Shown here: positions 9,961 to 19,400 of the stretch, in pieces
Numbering within the stretch: the first letter of the stretch is position 1
How the letters are laid out: each line of letters starts with the position of its first letter
Assembly (NCBI GenBank): GCA_003170295.1
Contig: PNAJ01000094.1
Location: 1-64,000 of the forward strand
Length of the DNA stretch: 64,000 bases
Reading direction: 5' to 3'
Origin: Bryobacterales bacterium
GTDB taxonomy: Bacteria; Acidobacteriota; Terriglobia; Bryobacterales; Bryobacteraceae
Notes under the pieces: model-generated
What the model saw: the letters and a program-made list of their open reading frames with translations, nothing else
Told to the model about the DNA's origin: nothing
Databases searched by the model: none
Position numbers and translations under genes: made by a program

Positions 9961-10773
9961 ATGACGAAAAAGTTGGCGATCGCTGTTACCGCGTGTGTAC
10001 TCGCGGCGTTTGCGCAGCAGAAGGGCGGGGGCGACCTGGGGTTCAAGGACACGCCTATGCTGCCGGGGGACAAGTGGCATGTTCACGATCCGGATCGTCC
10101 GCATCCTCGGGTAGTGACGCCGGGGGCGGTGCCAGGAGCGGCTCCGTCGGACGCGACTATTTTATTCGACGGGAAGGATCTGTCGAAGTGGATGCAGAAG
10201 GGCAAGGATGGGAAATTATTCGAGCCGAAGTGGCCGGTTCGCGACGGATATTTTGAGGTCGATGCGCGCAATGGCGACCTGGTGACGAAGGAATCGTTTG
10301 GAGATTGCCAGTTACACGTCGAATGGGCGTCGCCCAAAGAGGTGAAGTATTCGAGCCAGGCGCGCGGGAACAGTGGCGTGATTTTAATGAGCCTATATGA
10401 GATTCAGGTGCTCGATTCCTATAACAATCCGACGTACGCCGACGGGCAGGCGGGTGCGATTTACGGGCAATGGCCGCCGCTGGTGAATGCGACGCGTCCT
10501 CCGGGTGAGTGGCAGGCTTACGACATCATTTTCGAGGCTCCGCGGTTCGAGGGAGACAAGGTCGTGAGGCCGGCGTATGAGACGGTGATCCTGAACGGAG
10601 TGCTGCTGCACAATCATCAGGCGGCTCTGGGGCCGATGGTGTACCGGCAGCTCGCACACTATAAGCCGCACGCGGCGGAGCTGCCGCTGATGCTGCAGGA
10701 TCACAACACTCCGGTGCATTATCGCAACATCTGGATCCGGAAGATTGGCGCGTACGATCAACCGGAGAAGTAG
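9961..10773 (+). CDS. Exported DUF1080 (3-keto-disaccharide hydrolase family) protein
   Basis: The 270-residue product has a signal peptide (K-L-A-I-A-V-T-A-C-V-L-A-A-F-A-Q). A DUF1080 jelly-roll domain follows: the characteristic L-F-D-G-K-D-L-S-K-W near residue 65, then G-N-S-G-V and the Q-V-L-D-S-Y-N-N-P-T segment. Family members characterised in Bacteroidetes hydrolyse 3-keto-glucosides; the exact substrate here is unknown. ATG 9961 has GAGAAGGG just upstream, and a TACAAT hexamer at 9927-9932 could be its -10 box, giving a leader of about 20 nt. Many DUF1080 genes sit beside sugar isomerase-like genes, as here, which supports a role in glycan use. Confidence 0.85.
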   Translation: MTKKLAIAVTACVLAAFAQQKGGGDLGFKDTPMLPGDKWHVHDPDRPHPRVVTPGAVPGAAPSDATILFDGKDLSKWMQKGKDGKLFEPKWPVRDGYFEVDARNGDLVTKESFGDCQLHVEWASPKEVKYSSQARGNSGVILMSLYEIQVLDSYNNPTYADGQAGAIYGQWPPLVNATRPPGEWQAYDIIFEAPRFEGDKVVRPAYETVILNGVLLHNHQAALGPMVYRQLAHYKPHAAELPLMLQDHNTPVHYRNIWIRKIGAYDQPEK

Positions 10774-10830
10774 AGGCAGTTGCGCGCTGGCGGAATCGGG
10801 AGTAATTTGAAATCAGAGAGGTACCTGCAC

Positions 10831-11499
10831 ATGAAACTCCTTCGTTCTGTTCTTCTTCTTTCTTCTCTTTTTTCTCTTTCTTTGATGGCCCAGCGCGGCG
10901 GCGGGGGCGGTCACGGCGGCGGTGGTGGCGGCGGATCCCACAGTGGCGGCGGTGGCGGCGGTTTTCATGGAAGCTCCGGCGGCGGTTATCGCGGTGGGGG
11001 CAGCTATTCCGGTGGTGGTTATCGCGGCGGCGGCTACGGTGGTGGATATCGTGGCGGCTATGGCGGTTATCGGGGATATTACGGCGGTTACGGTTATCGA
11101 GGCTATTGGCCGGGTGCGTACTTCGGCTTCGGCTATGGCTACGGCTATCCCTATTATTACGGGGCCGACTACTACGATCCTTACTATTACGATCCTTCTT
11201 ATTACGCCGCGCCTGCTTACACGACGTACGCTCCCGCGGCTCCCGATCCGGGGTATGTTTCGGCTCCTTCCGCTCCAGCGGCTGCGTCGGGCTCTTATTA
11301 CCGGCAGGCGGATTACTACTTGATTGCGTTTTCGGACCACAACATTCGCGCGGCGCAATCGTTCCATGTTGTCGGCGATCAGATCGAGTGGACGCCGAAA
11401 GAGGGTGGGCCGGTGCAGAGGGCTCCACTGGCGAGTGTGGACAAACGGTTCAGCGAACAGATTAATCGAGACCGGCGTGTGAAGTTCGAGCTGCCGTAA
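10831..11499 (+). CDS. Secreted Gly/Tyr-rich low-complexity protein
   Basis: This 222-residue protein begins with a clear signal peptide (L-L-R-S-V-L-L-L-S-S-L-F-S-L-S-L-M-A-Q). From about residue 21 to 110 it consists of Gly-rich, then Gly/Tyr/Arg and finally Tyr/Asp/Pro repeats such as G-G-Y-R-G-G and Y-Y-D-P. The last 75 residues are of normal composition (Y-Y-L-I-A-F-S-D-H-N-I-R-A-A...) and probably fold. The function is unknown; similar Gly/Tyr-rich proteins are surface or matrix components. ATG 10831 is preferred over the longer frame because the signal begins there and AGAGAGG precedes it. Confidence 0.75.
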   Translation: MKLLRSVLLLSSLFSLSLMAQRGGGGGHGGGGGGGSHSGGGGGGFHGSSGGGYRGGGSYSGGGYRGGGYGGGYRGGYGGYRGYYGGYGYRGYWPGAYFGFGYGYGYPYYYGADYYDPYYYDPSYYAAPAYTTYAPAAPDPGYVSAPSAPAAASGSYYRQADYYLIAFSDHNIRAAQSFHVVGDQIEWTPKEGGPVQRAPLASVDKRFSEQINRDRRVKFELP

Positions 11500-11507
11500 C
11501 ATTCGGC

Positions 11508-11600
11508 ATGGGCATTCGCAACGCTTTCGAAGTTGAGGGGGATGCGAAGGTGCGGCTGGAAGATGGTAAGGTCGTGCGCGTGATTCCGGTAGTGCAGTGA
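11508..11600 (+). CDS. Possible 30-residue ORF, unknown
   Basis: A short frame just after the Gly/Tyr-rich gene would encode a 30-residue peptide (M-G-I-R-N-A-F-E-V-E-G-D...V-V-R-V-I-P-V-V-Q). Its regular alternating strand-like character resembles the tail of a longer protein. There is no good ribosome binding site. It may be a remnant. Confidence 0.2.
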   Translation: MGIRNAFEVEGDAKVRLEDGKVVRVIPVVQ

Positions 11601-11619
11601 CCCAACGGCCTGGAAGAGG

Positions 11620-11967
11620 TTAATCGAGATCAATCGCCGCCCGAATGCCCTCTTCGATTTCGCGCAGGGACTCGACAGGCATGCTGCCGATGCGCTTGGT
11701 CAGTTTGGCTCGGTCAAGCGTCGTTATCTGATGACACACGGCGAAGCTCGCCTTCGGTAGGCCTGCTGTTCCGCCAGAGAGCGACATAACAGTAGGGCCT
11801 CGCCTCCCTTGCGATGAGGACTTTGAAATGGGAACTACGATGATCGACCGCCATCCTGGGGTTTGGTTGAAGGCGTCGTGAGACAGAATAACGACGGGAC
11901 GTCGGCCGGTTTGCTCCGATCCCGAGCGCGGGACCAGGTCAGCCCAATAGACGTCGCCGCGCTTCAT
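11620..11967 (-). CDS. MazF/PemK-family endoribonuclease toxin
   Basis: A 115-residue protein of the MazF/PemK/Kid fold, toxins that cut mRNA at short sequences. The hallmark start M-K-R-G-D-V-Y-W-A-D-L and the R-R-P-V-V-I-L-S segment (residues 22-29) hold the conserved Arg. I-I-V-V-P-I-S and the C-terminal L-D-R-A-K-L motif also fit. Its ATG overlaps the antitoxin stop by 4 nt (ATGA), the usual coupled toxin-antitoxin arrangement with the antitoxin first. The cleavage specificity cannot be read from sequence. It lies in a patch of accessory genes. Confidence 0.9.
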   Translation of the reverse strand: MKRGDVYWADLVPRSGSEQTGRRPVVILSHDAFNQTPGWRSIIVVPISKSSSQGRRGPTVMSLSGGTAGLPKASFAVCHQITTLDRAKLTKRIGSMPVESLREIEEGIRAAIDLD

Positions 11968-12221
11968 TTTTGCGCCTTGGTTTCCTTGAGGAGGTGCTCG
12001 ATGCCGGTGGACTCCAGATCGGGATCGAGATCGAAAGGAGTGCCAGCCATTTCGGCGGCGTAGGCAGCGATGGCCTCGCTGCGCGCTTGCCGGGCTTGTT
12101 GACGGAGCCAGGAGTCAACGGCTTCGCGGGCCAAGGTGGTGGCGGGGACCTGCATGCGCTCGGCCTCGGCCTTGAGGTGCGTGTGGGTTTGGTCGGGGAG
12201 GGGCAGGTGGAAGTTTTTCAT
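11964..12221 (-). CDS. Antitoxin partner of the MazF-type toxin
   Basis: An 85-residue protein with an N-terminal ribbon-helix-helix-like segment (F-H-L-P-L-P-D-Q-T-H-T-H-L-K-A-E-A-E-R), suited to DNA binding. A charged helical tail (A-E-M-A-G-T-P-F-D-L-D-P-D-L-E) would wrap the toxin. An upstream ATG at 12248 is possible, but ATG 12221 has GAGGAT at good spacing and avoids an N-terminus that runs through the inverted repeat. It is expected to neutralise the toxin and, with it, repress its own promoter through the palindrome at 12235-12252. Confidence 0.8.
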   Translation of the reverse strand: MKNFHLPLPDQTHTHLKAEAERMQVPATTLAREAVDSWLRQQARQARSEAIAAYAAEMAGTPFDLDPDLESTGIEHLLKETKAQK

Positions 12222-12234
12222 GCCATCCTCAGTA

Positions 12235-12252
12235 TGCCATTTTTGCATGGCA
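12235..12252. promoter_or_regulatory. Candidate toxin-antitoxin operator palindrome
   Basis: TGCCAT, a 6-nt spacer and ATGGCA form a perfect inverted repeat 13 bp upstream of the antitoxin start. Another TGCCAT at 12221-12226 overlaps the start codon. Position and symmetry suit autoregulation by a ribbon-helix-helix antitoxin. Confidence 0.55.
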
Positions 12253-12397
12253 GATTAACGTGGCAGGCGCCTCAACGCGGACGCGGTTGGCGAGTGCGGC
12301 GTATGATCGAAGAAGAGCCAATGTAGGAAGGGGTTGCTATCGCTATTTTTCCTTTTTTGTTCTATTTATCAGTTGTAGAGGAAGGGAGGGAAATGTC

Positions 12398-12964
12398 TTG
12401 ACTGCTGCGGACTTAGACAAAGTTGAACTCGCTTCAAATTTCACCGTCGGCGATTATAGGGTCGCGCGCGATACGCAAAACAAGGGAATCATAGCGGATG
12501 CCATCCGCAGACGATTCAAAGAACGCTACATCGACCCTGTTAACGGAGGAAATAAACACGGGTTCACCATGATGGCGATTTCGTGCCTCATGATTGAGTC
12601 GCTTGAAACATTCCGTCAGGGCTGGAAAGACAGCAACGGCAAGAGCGAAGTGGCCTTCTGCTATTTTTTTAACAGCCACAGCCAGTTTGATAATTTTCGG
12701 GGCCACTGACAGTTCTATAAGCACGTCCGCTGCGGCATTCTGCACCAGGCCGAGACAACCGGCGGCTGGCGGGTAACCCGAAAAAAACTAGCGCCCCTTT
12801 TCGACCCCAAATCACTCACCATCAACGCGACTCGCTTTTTGCAACAGCTCAGCGCGGTGCTCGACGGTTTTTGCACCAAACTTAAGGATGCCGAGTGGGA
12901 TTCTACAGAGTGGGAGAACGTCCGAAAGAAAATGAAGGCACTCTGCGATAATTGCAGACCCTAG
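12398..12964 (+). pseudogene. Hypothetical gene interrupted by in-frame TGA
   Basis: A TTG start 7 nt after GAAGGGAGGG opens a frame coding for T-A-A-D-L-D-K-V-E-L-A... that meets TGA at 12707-12709. The same frame then continues for 84 codons with convincing protein sequence (Q-F-Y-K-H-V-R-C-G-I-L-H-Q-A-E-T-T-G-G-W...) to TAG 12964. Read through, it gives a 188-codon product of a conserved hypothetical family whose members, as I recall them, keep the F-Y-x-x-V-R-C-G-I-L-H-Q-x-E-T core intact in one protein. The function is unknown. It is probably a recent nonsense mutation; readthrough or a sequencing error cannot be excluded. The upstream bases are AT-richer than the neighbours, and it sits beside a toxin-antitoxin pair, hinting at acquired DNA. 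Confidence 0.7.
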
Positions 12965-13021
12965 CTGTGTTCGCAACCCCGGCGTTGCGCTATCCCGTTG
13001 CCTGCTGCTGAAGCCCTTTCC

Positions 13022-13045
13022 CGCCATTTTCGGCCCAAAATGGCG
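13022..13045. promoter_or_regulatory. Perfect 9-bp inverted repeat at Sel1 gene start
   Basis: CGCCATTTT and AAAATGGCG flank a 6-nt loop and end 4 nt before the ATG at 13050, where a ribosome binding site would be expected but none is seen. It could be an operator or an mRNA hairpin. The GCCATTTT core also occurs in the palindrome at 12235-12252. Confidence 0.45.
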
Positions 13046-13049
13046 TATT

Positions 13050-14165
13050 ATGTGGCCTGTGAAGGCCGCAATCCTATTTCTCTCACTCTGCCTGCCAGCG
13101 TGGGCTGACCTCGCTGCGGGGCAGCTTGCATTGAAGAATGGTGATTACGCCACCGCCCTAACGGAATTTCTGCCGCTAGCAAACCAGGGGAACGCGTCTG
13201 CGCAGACCGGCCTCGCCTTCCTTTATGCCGAGGGCAAAGGCGTTGCGCAGAACTACACGGAGGCCGCGAAGTGGTATCTGTTGGCGGCGGTCCAGGGAAA
13301 CGTGGTTGCGCAATACAACCTGGGTCTCATGTATAACAACGGCCGAGGCGTTCCGCAGGACTATAAGGAAGCCGTTCGCTGGTACCGCTTGGCGGCGGAG
13401 CAAGGAGACGCACAGTCGCAGTTGCAGCTCGGCATTAATTATCAACGAGGCTATGGCATTCCGCAGGACTACAAAGAAGCTGTTCGCTGGTATCGCCTGG
13501 CAGCAGAACGACGGAACGTGACCGCGATGTTCTTTGTCGCTAATGCGTACTATATAGGCGAAGGCGTTCTGCAGGATTACAAAGAAGCGATGCGCTGGTT
13601 CCAGTTGGCCGCGGATCGAGGAATGGCTGCTGCGCAGGGCTCCCTTGGCGGAATGTACGCCCAGGGCCTAGGCGTTCCGCAGGACTACAAGGAGGCCGTG
13701 CGGTGGTACCGTCTGTCGGCGGACCAGGGCGATGCACAGGCGCAGGACAACCTCGGCCTCATGTATAACAATGGCCGAGGCGTTCCCCAGGATCACAAAG
13801 AAGCTGCGAAGTGGTACCGTTTGGCGGCGGACCAAGGTAGCGGCGATGCACAGGTGCAGCTCGGCATCTTGTATATCAATGGCCAAGGCGTCCTGAAAGA
13901 TCCCAAGGAAGCTGCAAAGTGGTACCGCTTGGCGGCGGACCAAGGATTCGCGGTTGCGCAGTATTTCCTCGGCTACATGTATGACTATGGCGAAGGTGTC
14001 CCGCAAGACTACGTTCAAGCGCACATGTGGTACAACCTCGGGGGAGCCAGCGGTAACGCCGACGCCGTAAAGGGTCGAGACCTTGTTGCACTCAAGATGA
14101 CGCCGCAACAGATTGCGGAGGCTCAACGCCTCGCCCGCGAGTGGAAGCCCAAAACAAGCCGATAG
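13050..14165 (+). CDS. Exported Sel1-like repeat protein
   Basis: A 371-residue protein with a signal peptide (A-A-I-L-F-L-S-L-C-L-P-A-W-A-D, cleavage after A-W-A). About eight 36-residue Sel1-like repeats follow (A-x-x-x-L-G-x-x-Y-x-x-G-x-G-V-x-Q-D-Y-K-E-A-x-x-W-Y-R-L-A-A-x-Q-G). Such alpha-solenoids are scaffolds for protein-protein contacts in the envelope; no enzymatic motif is seen. The repeats are close enough at DNA level (recurrent GGCGTTCCGCAGGA-type blocks) to suggest recent internal duplication. ATG 13050 is the only start that keeps the signal peptide. The partner is unknown. Confidence 0.85.
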   Translation: MWPVKAAILFLSLCLPAWADLAAGQLALKNGDYATALTEFLPLANQGNASAQTGLAFLYAEGKGVAQNYTEAAKWYLLAAVQGNVVAQYNLGLMYNNGRGVPQDYKEAVRWYRLAAEQGDAQSQLQLGINYQRGYGIPQDYKEAVRWYRLAAERRNVTAMFFVANAYYIGEGVLQDYKEAMRWFQLAADRGMAAAQGSLGGMYAQGLGVPQDYKEAVRWYRLSADQGDAQAQDNLGLMYNNGRGVPQDHKEAAKWYRLAADQGSGDAQVQLGILYINGQGVLKDPKEAAKWYRLAADQGFAVAQYFLGYMYDYGEGVPQDYVQAHMWYNLGGASGNADAVKGRDLVALKMTPQQIAEAQRLAREWKPKTSR

Positions 14166-14254
14166 GGAGTTCATTTCCCATGTTCAAACGAAGTCCCCGC
14201 TCGCTTAAGAGGAGATCGTGGTGGCCGCGTCCGGTACACTAAAAGTTCAGCCCC

Positions 14255-15211
14255 ATGTTTAAGTCCCTTTTCGGCTCCTCGCCCGCTCCATCTTCCGAAC
14301 CTGGTCTTCTCGAACGCCTCAAGGCGGGGATTCAGAAGACTCGCGCGGGGTTAATGGAGAAGATTGAGGACGCGGTTAGCGGGCGTAAGGAGATTGACGC
14401 TGACGTTCTGGAAGAGCTCGAATATGCGTTGATTACTGCGGATATAGGGGCGAAGACTACGGCGGAGATTTTGGAGCGCATCCGGCAGCGAGTCGAACGG
14501 CATCAGGTCGGGGACCTGGAAGAGCTAAAAAGTCTCATTCGCGAACATCTGCTTGAAATTCTGCAGGCGACTGAGAAGCCGGTGCCGCTTGTGAAAGATC
14601 CTCCCGCGGTGATGATGGTTGTCGGGGTGAACGGGGCGGGGAAAACCACTTCGATCGGGAAGCTCACGCGGAGGCTGCAATCGGAGGGGCGCACCGTATT
14701 GCTATGCGCGGCCGATACATTTCGCGCGGCGGCGATCGAGCAACTTGAAGTGTGGGCGGAGCGGACGGGTGCGGGGTTGATCCGGCAGCAGCCTGGGTCC
14801 GATCCTAGCGCGGTGTTGTTCGATGCGCTGCAGGCGGCGAAGGCTCGCAAGGTGGATTACGTGATCGTCGATACGGCGGGGCGGATGCATACGAAAACGA
14901 ATCTGATGGCGGAGCTCGAAAAGATGCGGCGGACGGCGGCACGGGTGATTCCCGAGGCTCCGCACGAGGTGCTGCTGGTGATCGAGGCGACTACGGGGCA
15001 GAACGGGCTGGAGCAGGCTCGCAAGTTTACGGAATCGAGCGCAGTGACCGGAATTATTTTGACGAAGCTCGACGGGACGGCGAAGGGCGGGGTGGTGGTG
15101 GCGATATCGCGGGAGCTGAATCTGCCGATTCGGTATGTTGGGGTGGGGGAGCAGTTGGACGATCTGCTGCCGTTTGAGCCGGAGAATTTTGTGGCTTCGC
15201 TGTTTGATTAG
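14255..15211 (+). CDS. ftsY: Signal recognition particle receptor FtsY
   Basis: A 318-residue SRP-receptor GTPase that docks ribosome-nascent-chain-SRP complexes at the membrane for co-translational insertion. The N-terminal acidic extension is very short. The NG domain shows G1 G-V-N-G-A-G-K-T at 124-131, D-T-F-R-A-A-A at 154-160, D-T-A-G-R at 206-210 and T-K-L-D-G at 270-274, with the terminal F-V-A-S-L-F helix typical of FtsY. A TACACT hexamer at 14235-14240 could be the -10 box. It is followed by a hairpin repeat, not by other secretion genes. Confidence 0.95.
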   Translation: MFKSLFGSSPAPSSEPGLLERLKAGIQKTRAGLMEKIEDAVSGRKEIDADVLEELEYALITADIGAKTTAEILERIRQRVERHQVGDLEELKSLIREHLLEILQATEKPVPLVKDPPAVMMVVGVNGAGKTTSIGKLTRRLQSEGRTVLLCAADTFRAAAIEQLEVWAERTGAGLIRQQPGSDPSAVLFDALQAAKARKVDYVIVDTAGRMHTKTNLMAELEKMRRTAARVIPEAPHEVLLVIEATTGQNGLEQARKFTESSAVTGIILTKLDGTAKGGVVVAISRELNLPIRYVGVGEQLDDLLPFEPENFVASLFD

Positions 15212-15213
15212 GA

Positions 15214-15254
15214 CCTCGGCTGAAGCCGAGGCTGCAAGCTGAAGCTCGCGCCAC
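15214..15254 (+). repeat. Dispersed hairpin repeat, family A copy 1
   Basis: CCTCGGC-TGAA-GCCGAGG (15214-15231) forms a perfect 7-bp stem. It is followed by a tail that ends CTCGCGCCAC. The 38 bp from 15217 match 56236-56273 with one mismatch. It lies just after ftsY and may help end transcription. Confidence 0.7.
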
Positions 15255-15699
15255 GACGGGAACAGTATGCAAGTGAATTCTGGGTACTTCCGGCAGGTGT
15301 TGCGTGCCCGAAACGCCCGTTTTGCTGTCCCAAGTGCCAAAAATTCTTTGATCGACCGTTGCGTATTGTTGCGCGCTTGGGCTCCCGAAAGCAACACCCT
15401 GACACCGTCAGCGGGTTGCAGATCGAGGGGGTGTTGCTTTGCAAAACAAAGCCCCGATGATTCTCGTTGACAAAATGGATCGGTCTGGTAGAGCCGGGCA
15501 ATGATAAGTCCTGATGAGCTTGCAATATCCAGACGACGTGGCCACGACACCACCGTCGGATTGGAGCAGGGATGGGCACAGTGCAAGTGGTGTGGTATTT
15601 GGCTGCGCGAGATCCGCACAATAGAGGAACGAGTAGACACACCGCCCGAGGACGAGCAAAATCCGCTTCCTGGCGCGCCGACAGCACGGAATCGATGGG
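15255..15699. other. Gene-poor stretch after ftsY
   Basis: No convincing gene was seen on either strand. Frames of 60-160 codons here lack ribosome binding sites and recognisable protein character. The only structure noted is the hairpin repeat at its left edge. Confidence 0.5.
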
Positions 15700-16410
15700 T
15701 CAATTAGTTGCGGGGACGTTTACCCCGAGCCCGTGCGCGCGGTTAGCCCGTCGCCACAGATCGTTATAGCGTTCCTCAGTGAGTGCCTGTTTGAGTTGGA
15801 AGTGGTAATCGGTGACCGAACCTCGCGACCATCCTGAACGCTCCGACGTGGTGACCGACAAGTCGAAGCGCCCAGACGTGCTGATGTTTTCGATATCGTT
15901 GTAGGGCCATGCATGGGACTCTCCGTTATCAGTCCTGTAGACAATTTGGTCCTCGCCCACTAGCAACATACCTTGCGAGCCCCCGAACCGGTGTAGCAGC
16001 TTCGCGCCGATCTGCCAAAGGGGTTTGACATCCGGATCGCCGAGATGCGCGATAAGGCGCTGATCCAGTCGCGTCCGTAGCAGCGCGTACTCTTGCGAGG
16101 CGAAATCCTTGGGGAGTTGGTCGAACACATACTCGCGGTCGCGACCGAATTGCCATTTCCCATCGTCGTAGCTGAGGATGCGTAGCTCCGTGGGACTGAG
16201 CGTGAGCTGTTGGATGTCTTCGTACTTCCACTCCCACGAGTGCTTAGACTTCTTTCCGGTTTCTTTGAACGAGATCGAGTTTTCGCCGATCTCAAACCGT
16301 CCTATCGCACCTTTTCTCAGGTGCTGGTGCCGGACCTCAGCGCCCCAGGCGGCCAAGCTGAGCATCAGGATTGCGCCAATTGTTTTTTCAATTCGAAATT
16401 CCATTTCCAC
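15700..16410 (-). CDS. Hypothetical exported protein at the end of the metal efflux operon
   Basis: A 236-residue protein of unknown function with an N-terminal signal-like segment (K-T-I-G-A-I-L-M-L-S-L-A-A-W-G-A). The body is strand-rich with conserved-looking W-E-W-K-Y-E-D-I and W-P-Y-N-D-I-E-N-I blocks, reminiscent of PH-like domains that occur in pairs. Starting at 16410 keeps the signal but overlaps the pump gene by 46 nt. An internal ATG at 16365 would give a TGATG overlap but lose the signal, so 16410 is preferred. It is last in the operon with the Cus-type genes and may be an accessory envelope protein. Confidence 0.6.
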   Translation of the reverse strand: MEMEFRIEKTIGAILMLSLAAWGAEVRHQHLRKGAIGRFEIGENSISFKETGKKSKHSWEWKYEDIQQLTLSPTELRILSYDDGKWQFGRDREYVFDQLPKDFASQEYALLRTRLDQRLIAHLGDPDVKPLWQIGAKLLHRFGGSQGMLLVGEDQIVYRTDNGESHAWPYNDIENISTSGRFDLSVTTSERSGWSRGSVTDYHFQLKQALTEERYNDLWRRANRAHGLGVNVPATN

Positions 16411-19400
16411 ACCTCATATATGGCCGGATAAACGACCAGTTCCAGAAGAAACGATGTAAAGATCCCGCCGATCATCGGAGCGGCTATGCGTTTCATGACA
16501 TCCGCCCCGGTGCCGGTCGACCACATGATGGGGACGAGTCCGAGAAACATGCACGCGACCGTCATGAACTTTGGGCGAATGCGCTTCACAGCGCCTTGCT
16601 TAATGGCCTCCTGAAGATCGCTAAGATTGCGCAGGCGGCCGTCCTTCCGCGCCTGATCGTAGGCGAGGTCGAGATAGAGCATCATGAACACCGCTGTCTC
16701 GGCATCGACCCCGGTAAGCGCGATTAATCCCACCCAGACGCCGATGCTCATGTTGTAGCCCAGCGCATAGAGGAACCAAACTGCACCAATCGCCGAGAAT
16801 GGAACGGCTAACATGATGATCATTGTTTTCGATAACGATCGGGTGTTCAGATACAGCAATGTCATGACCAACAAGCCCGTAAGGGGAAGGATGACGACGA
16901 GCCGATCCTTGACCCGCTGCATCGATTCGTACTGGCCGCTCCAGGTGATCGTGTAGCCCGGAGGGAGCTTTATCGTGTCGAGGACCTGTTTTTTTGCTTC
17001 CTCGACATAGCCGCCGATATCGCGGCCTGAAACATCCACGTAAACATAGCCGCTCAACAATCCGCCTTCGTCGCGGAGCATCGCTGGCCCGGAACGGATC
17101 TGCACAGTCGCAAGCTGAGACAGAGGGATTTGGGCCTTTCCGCCCATGGCGGGGACCAGCACGCGGTTCAGACTGCCCACATCGCTACGAAAATCGCGGA
17201 GATAGCGGACATTCACGGGGTAACGCTCACGGCCTTCAATCGTGGTGGTGACATTTTCACCGCCAACGGCGCTCATGACGACGCCCTGCACTTCGTCGAT
17301 CGAGAGTCCGTAGCGAGCCAGTTCGGCGCGATTCCAATCGAAGTCCAGAAAATATCCGCCGCCCGTCCGCTCGGCAAAGACGTTGCGGGTTCCGCGCACC
17401 TTGGGGAGCAGGCTCTCGATATCCGTCCCGATGTGCTCAATGACGTTGATGTCCGCGCCGAATATTTTGATGCCGACAGGGGTGCGTACGCCGGTGGTCA
17501 GCATATCGATGCGAGCTTTGACCGGCATGGTCCAGGCGTTGGACGATCCAGGGAGCTTTAATGCCGTATCCATCTGCTCGGTCAATTGCTCGGTCGAAAT
17601 GTGGTCCGGCCAGAACCGCGAGAGCAGGTGCTCCATCCAGGCGGGAGCCCACGTTGAATACCACGTGTCGACCTTGCGCCATTGCGACGGTGGTTTGAGA
17701 GCGACGATCGTCTCCATCATCGAGAAGGGAGCTGGATCGGTAGACGTTTCGGCGCGACCGGCTTTGCCCAATACTGATTCGACTTCCGGGAACTGGCGAA
17801 GAATCCGGTCTTGGACCTGCATCAGACGCTGTGCTTCTGAGACCGAAATGCCAGGCAGGGTCGACGGCATATAGAGCAGCGTTCCTTCATCAAGCGGCGG
17901 CATGAACTCAGAACCGAGCTTAAGGAAAATCGGGATCGTGGCCACGCTCAACACAATCGCGCCAAAGATCACAAACCATTTCCAGCGCAGGGCCCAGGCG
18001 CAGACAGGTTCGTACACACGAATCATAATGCGGCTGATCGGATGGGTGTCTTCGGAATATATGGTGCCGACCAGCACTGCGTTGACAATCTTGTTGACCC
18101 AGCGCGGCCGGAAATTGAAATTCTTCATGTGAGTGAAGGCCAGGCGCATCGCCGGATCGAGCGTGATGGCAAGCACGGCGGCGATGATCATTGAGAAATT
18201 CTTGGTATAGGCAAGCGGCTTGAACAAGCGGCCTTCCTGCGCTTCCAGCGTCAAAACCGGGAGAAATGCCACGGCGATCACGAGTAGCGCGAAGAAACTG
18301 GGTCCGCCGACTTCTTTGACGGCGTCAATGACGACGCGATGATAATCTTCTTTCTTGCCGGTTCGCTCCCAGATTTCGAGCTTCTTGTGAGTCTGCTCGA
18401 CCACGACGATTGAAGCGTCCACCAACGCGCCGATGGCGATAGCAATGCCGCCTAGAGACATGATGTTGGAAGTCAGACCCATCATCTTCATCGGAATGAA
18501 CGAAAGGATGATGGCGATCGGGATCGTGAAAACGGGGATGACCGCACTCGGGAAGTGCCAGAGGAAAATGAAGATGATGATAGCGACAATGATCATTTCC
18601 TCAGTCAGCGTGTGCTTCAGATTGTCGATGGAGCGTTGGATCAATTCGGAACGGTCGTAGGCGCTGACGATTTTCACCCCTCGCGGCAGGCCAGGTTCAA
18701 GCTCGTGCAATTTTTCTTTCACGCGCTCGATGACCTGCATTGCGTTTCCGCCCTGCCTCATCACGATGATTCCAGACACGACGTCCCCTTGCCCATTCCA
18801 GTCCGCAATGCCACGCCGAATGTCCGGACCGAGAACCACCTGCCCGACGTCCCGCACGCGAATGGGCACCCCGCCGGCGCTATTCGCGAGCACGATGTTT
18901 CCGATGTCGTCGATGGATCTTGCGTACCCACGGCCGCGGATCATGTATTCAGTGCCGCTAAGCTCGACCATCCTCCCGCCGACATCATTGTTTCCACCAC
19001 GCACAGCTTCGACGACCTTCATCATCGGAATGTTATATGCCGCGAGTCTGTTCGGATCGACGTTAACTTGGTATTGGCGGACAAAGCCGCCGATTGGCGC
19101 AACCTCGGCCACGCCCGGAACCGCCTTGAGCTGGTAGTTCAGAAACCAGTCCTGCAGGGATCGCAATTCGGCGAGACTCTGTGTCCCGCTCGTGTCAACC
19201 AATGCGTATTGAAACACCCAGCCGACCCCGGTCGCATCAGGACCTAGTTCCGTTGTGACGCCCTGCGGCAGCCTCTGCAACACACCCGACAGATATTCGA
19301 GAGTGCGGGAGCGCGCCCAGTAAATATCGGTGCTGTCCTCGAAAACAATATAAACATAGGAGTAACCGAAATCGGAGAAACCACGCACGGCTTTTACGTT

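Noticed and set aside
12707-12709. TGA as a selenocysteine codon
   Set aside because: No SECIS-like hairpin was recognised after it, and the flanking residues do not resemble a redox motif; nonsense mutation or read error is simpler.
13250-14000. Recurring blocks that might suggest a CRISPR or tandem array
   Set aside because: They are codon-level echoes of the Sel1 protein repeats within an open reading frame.
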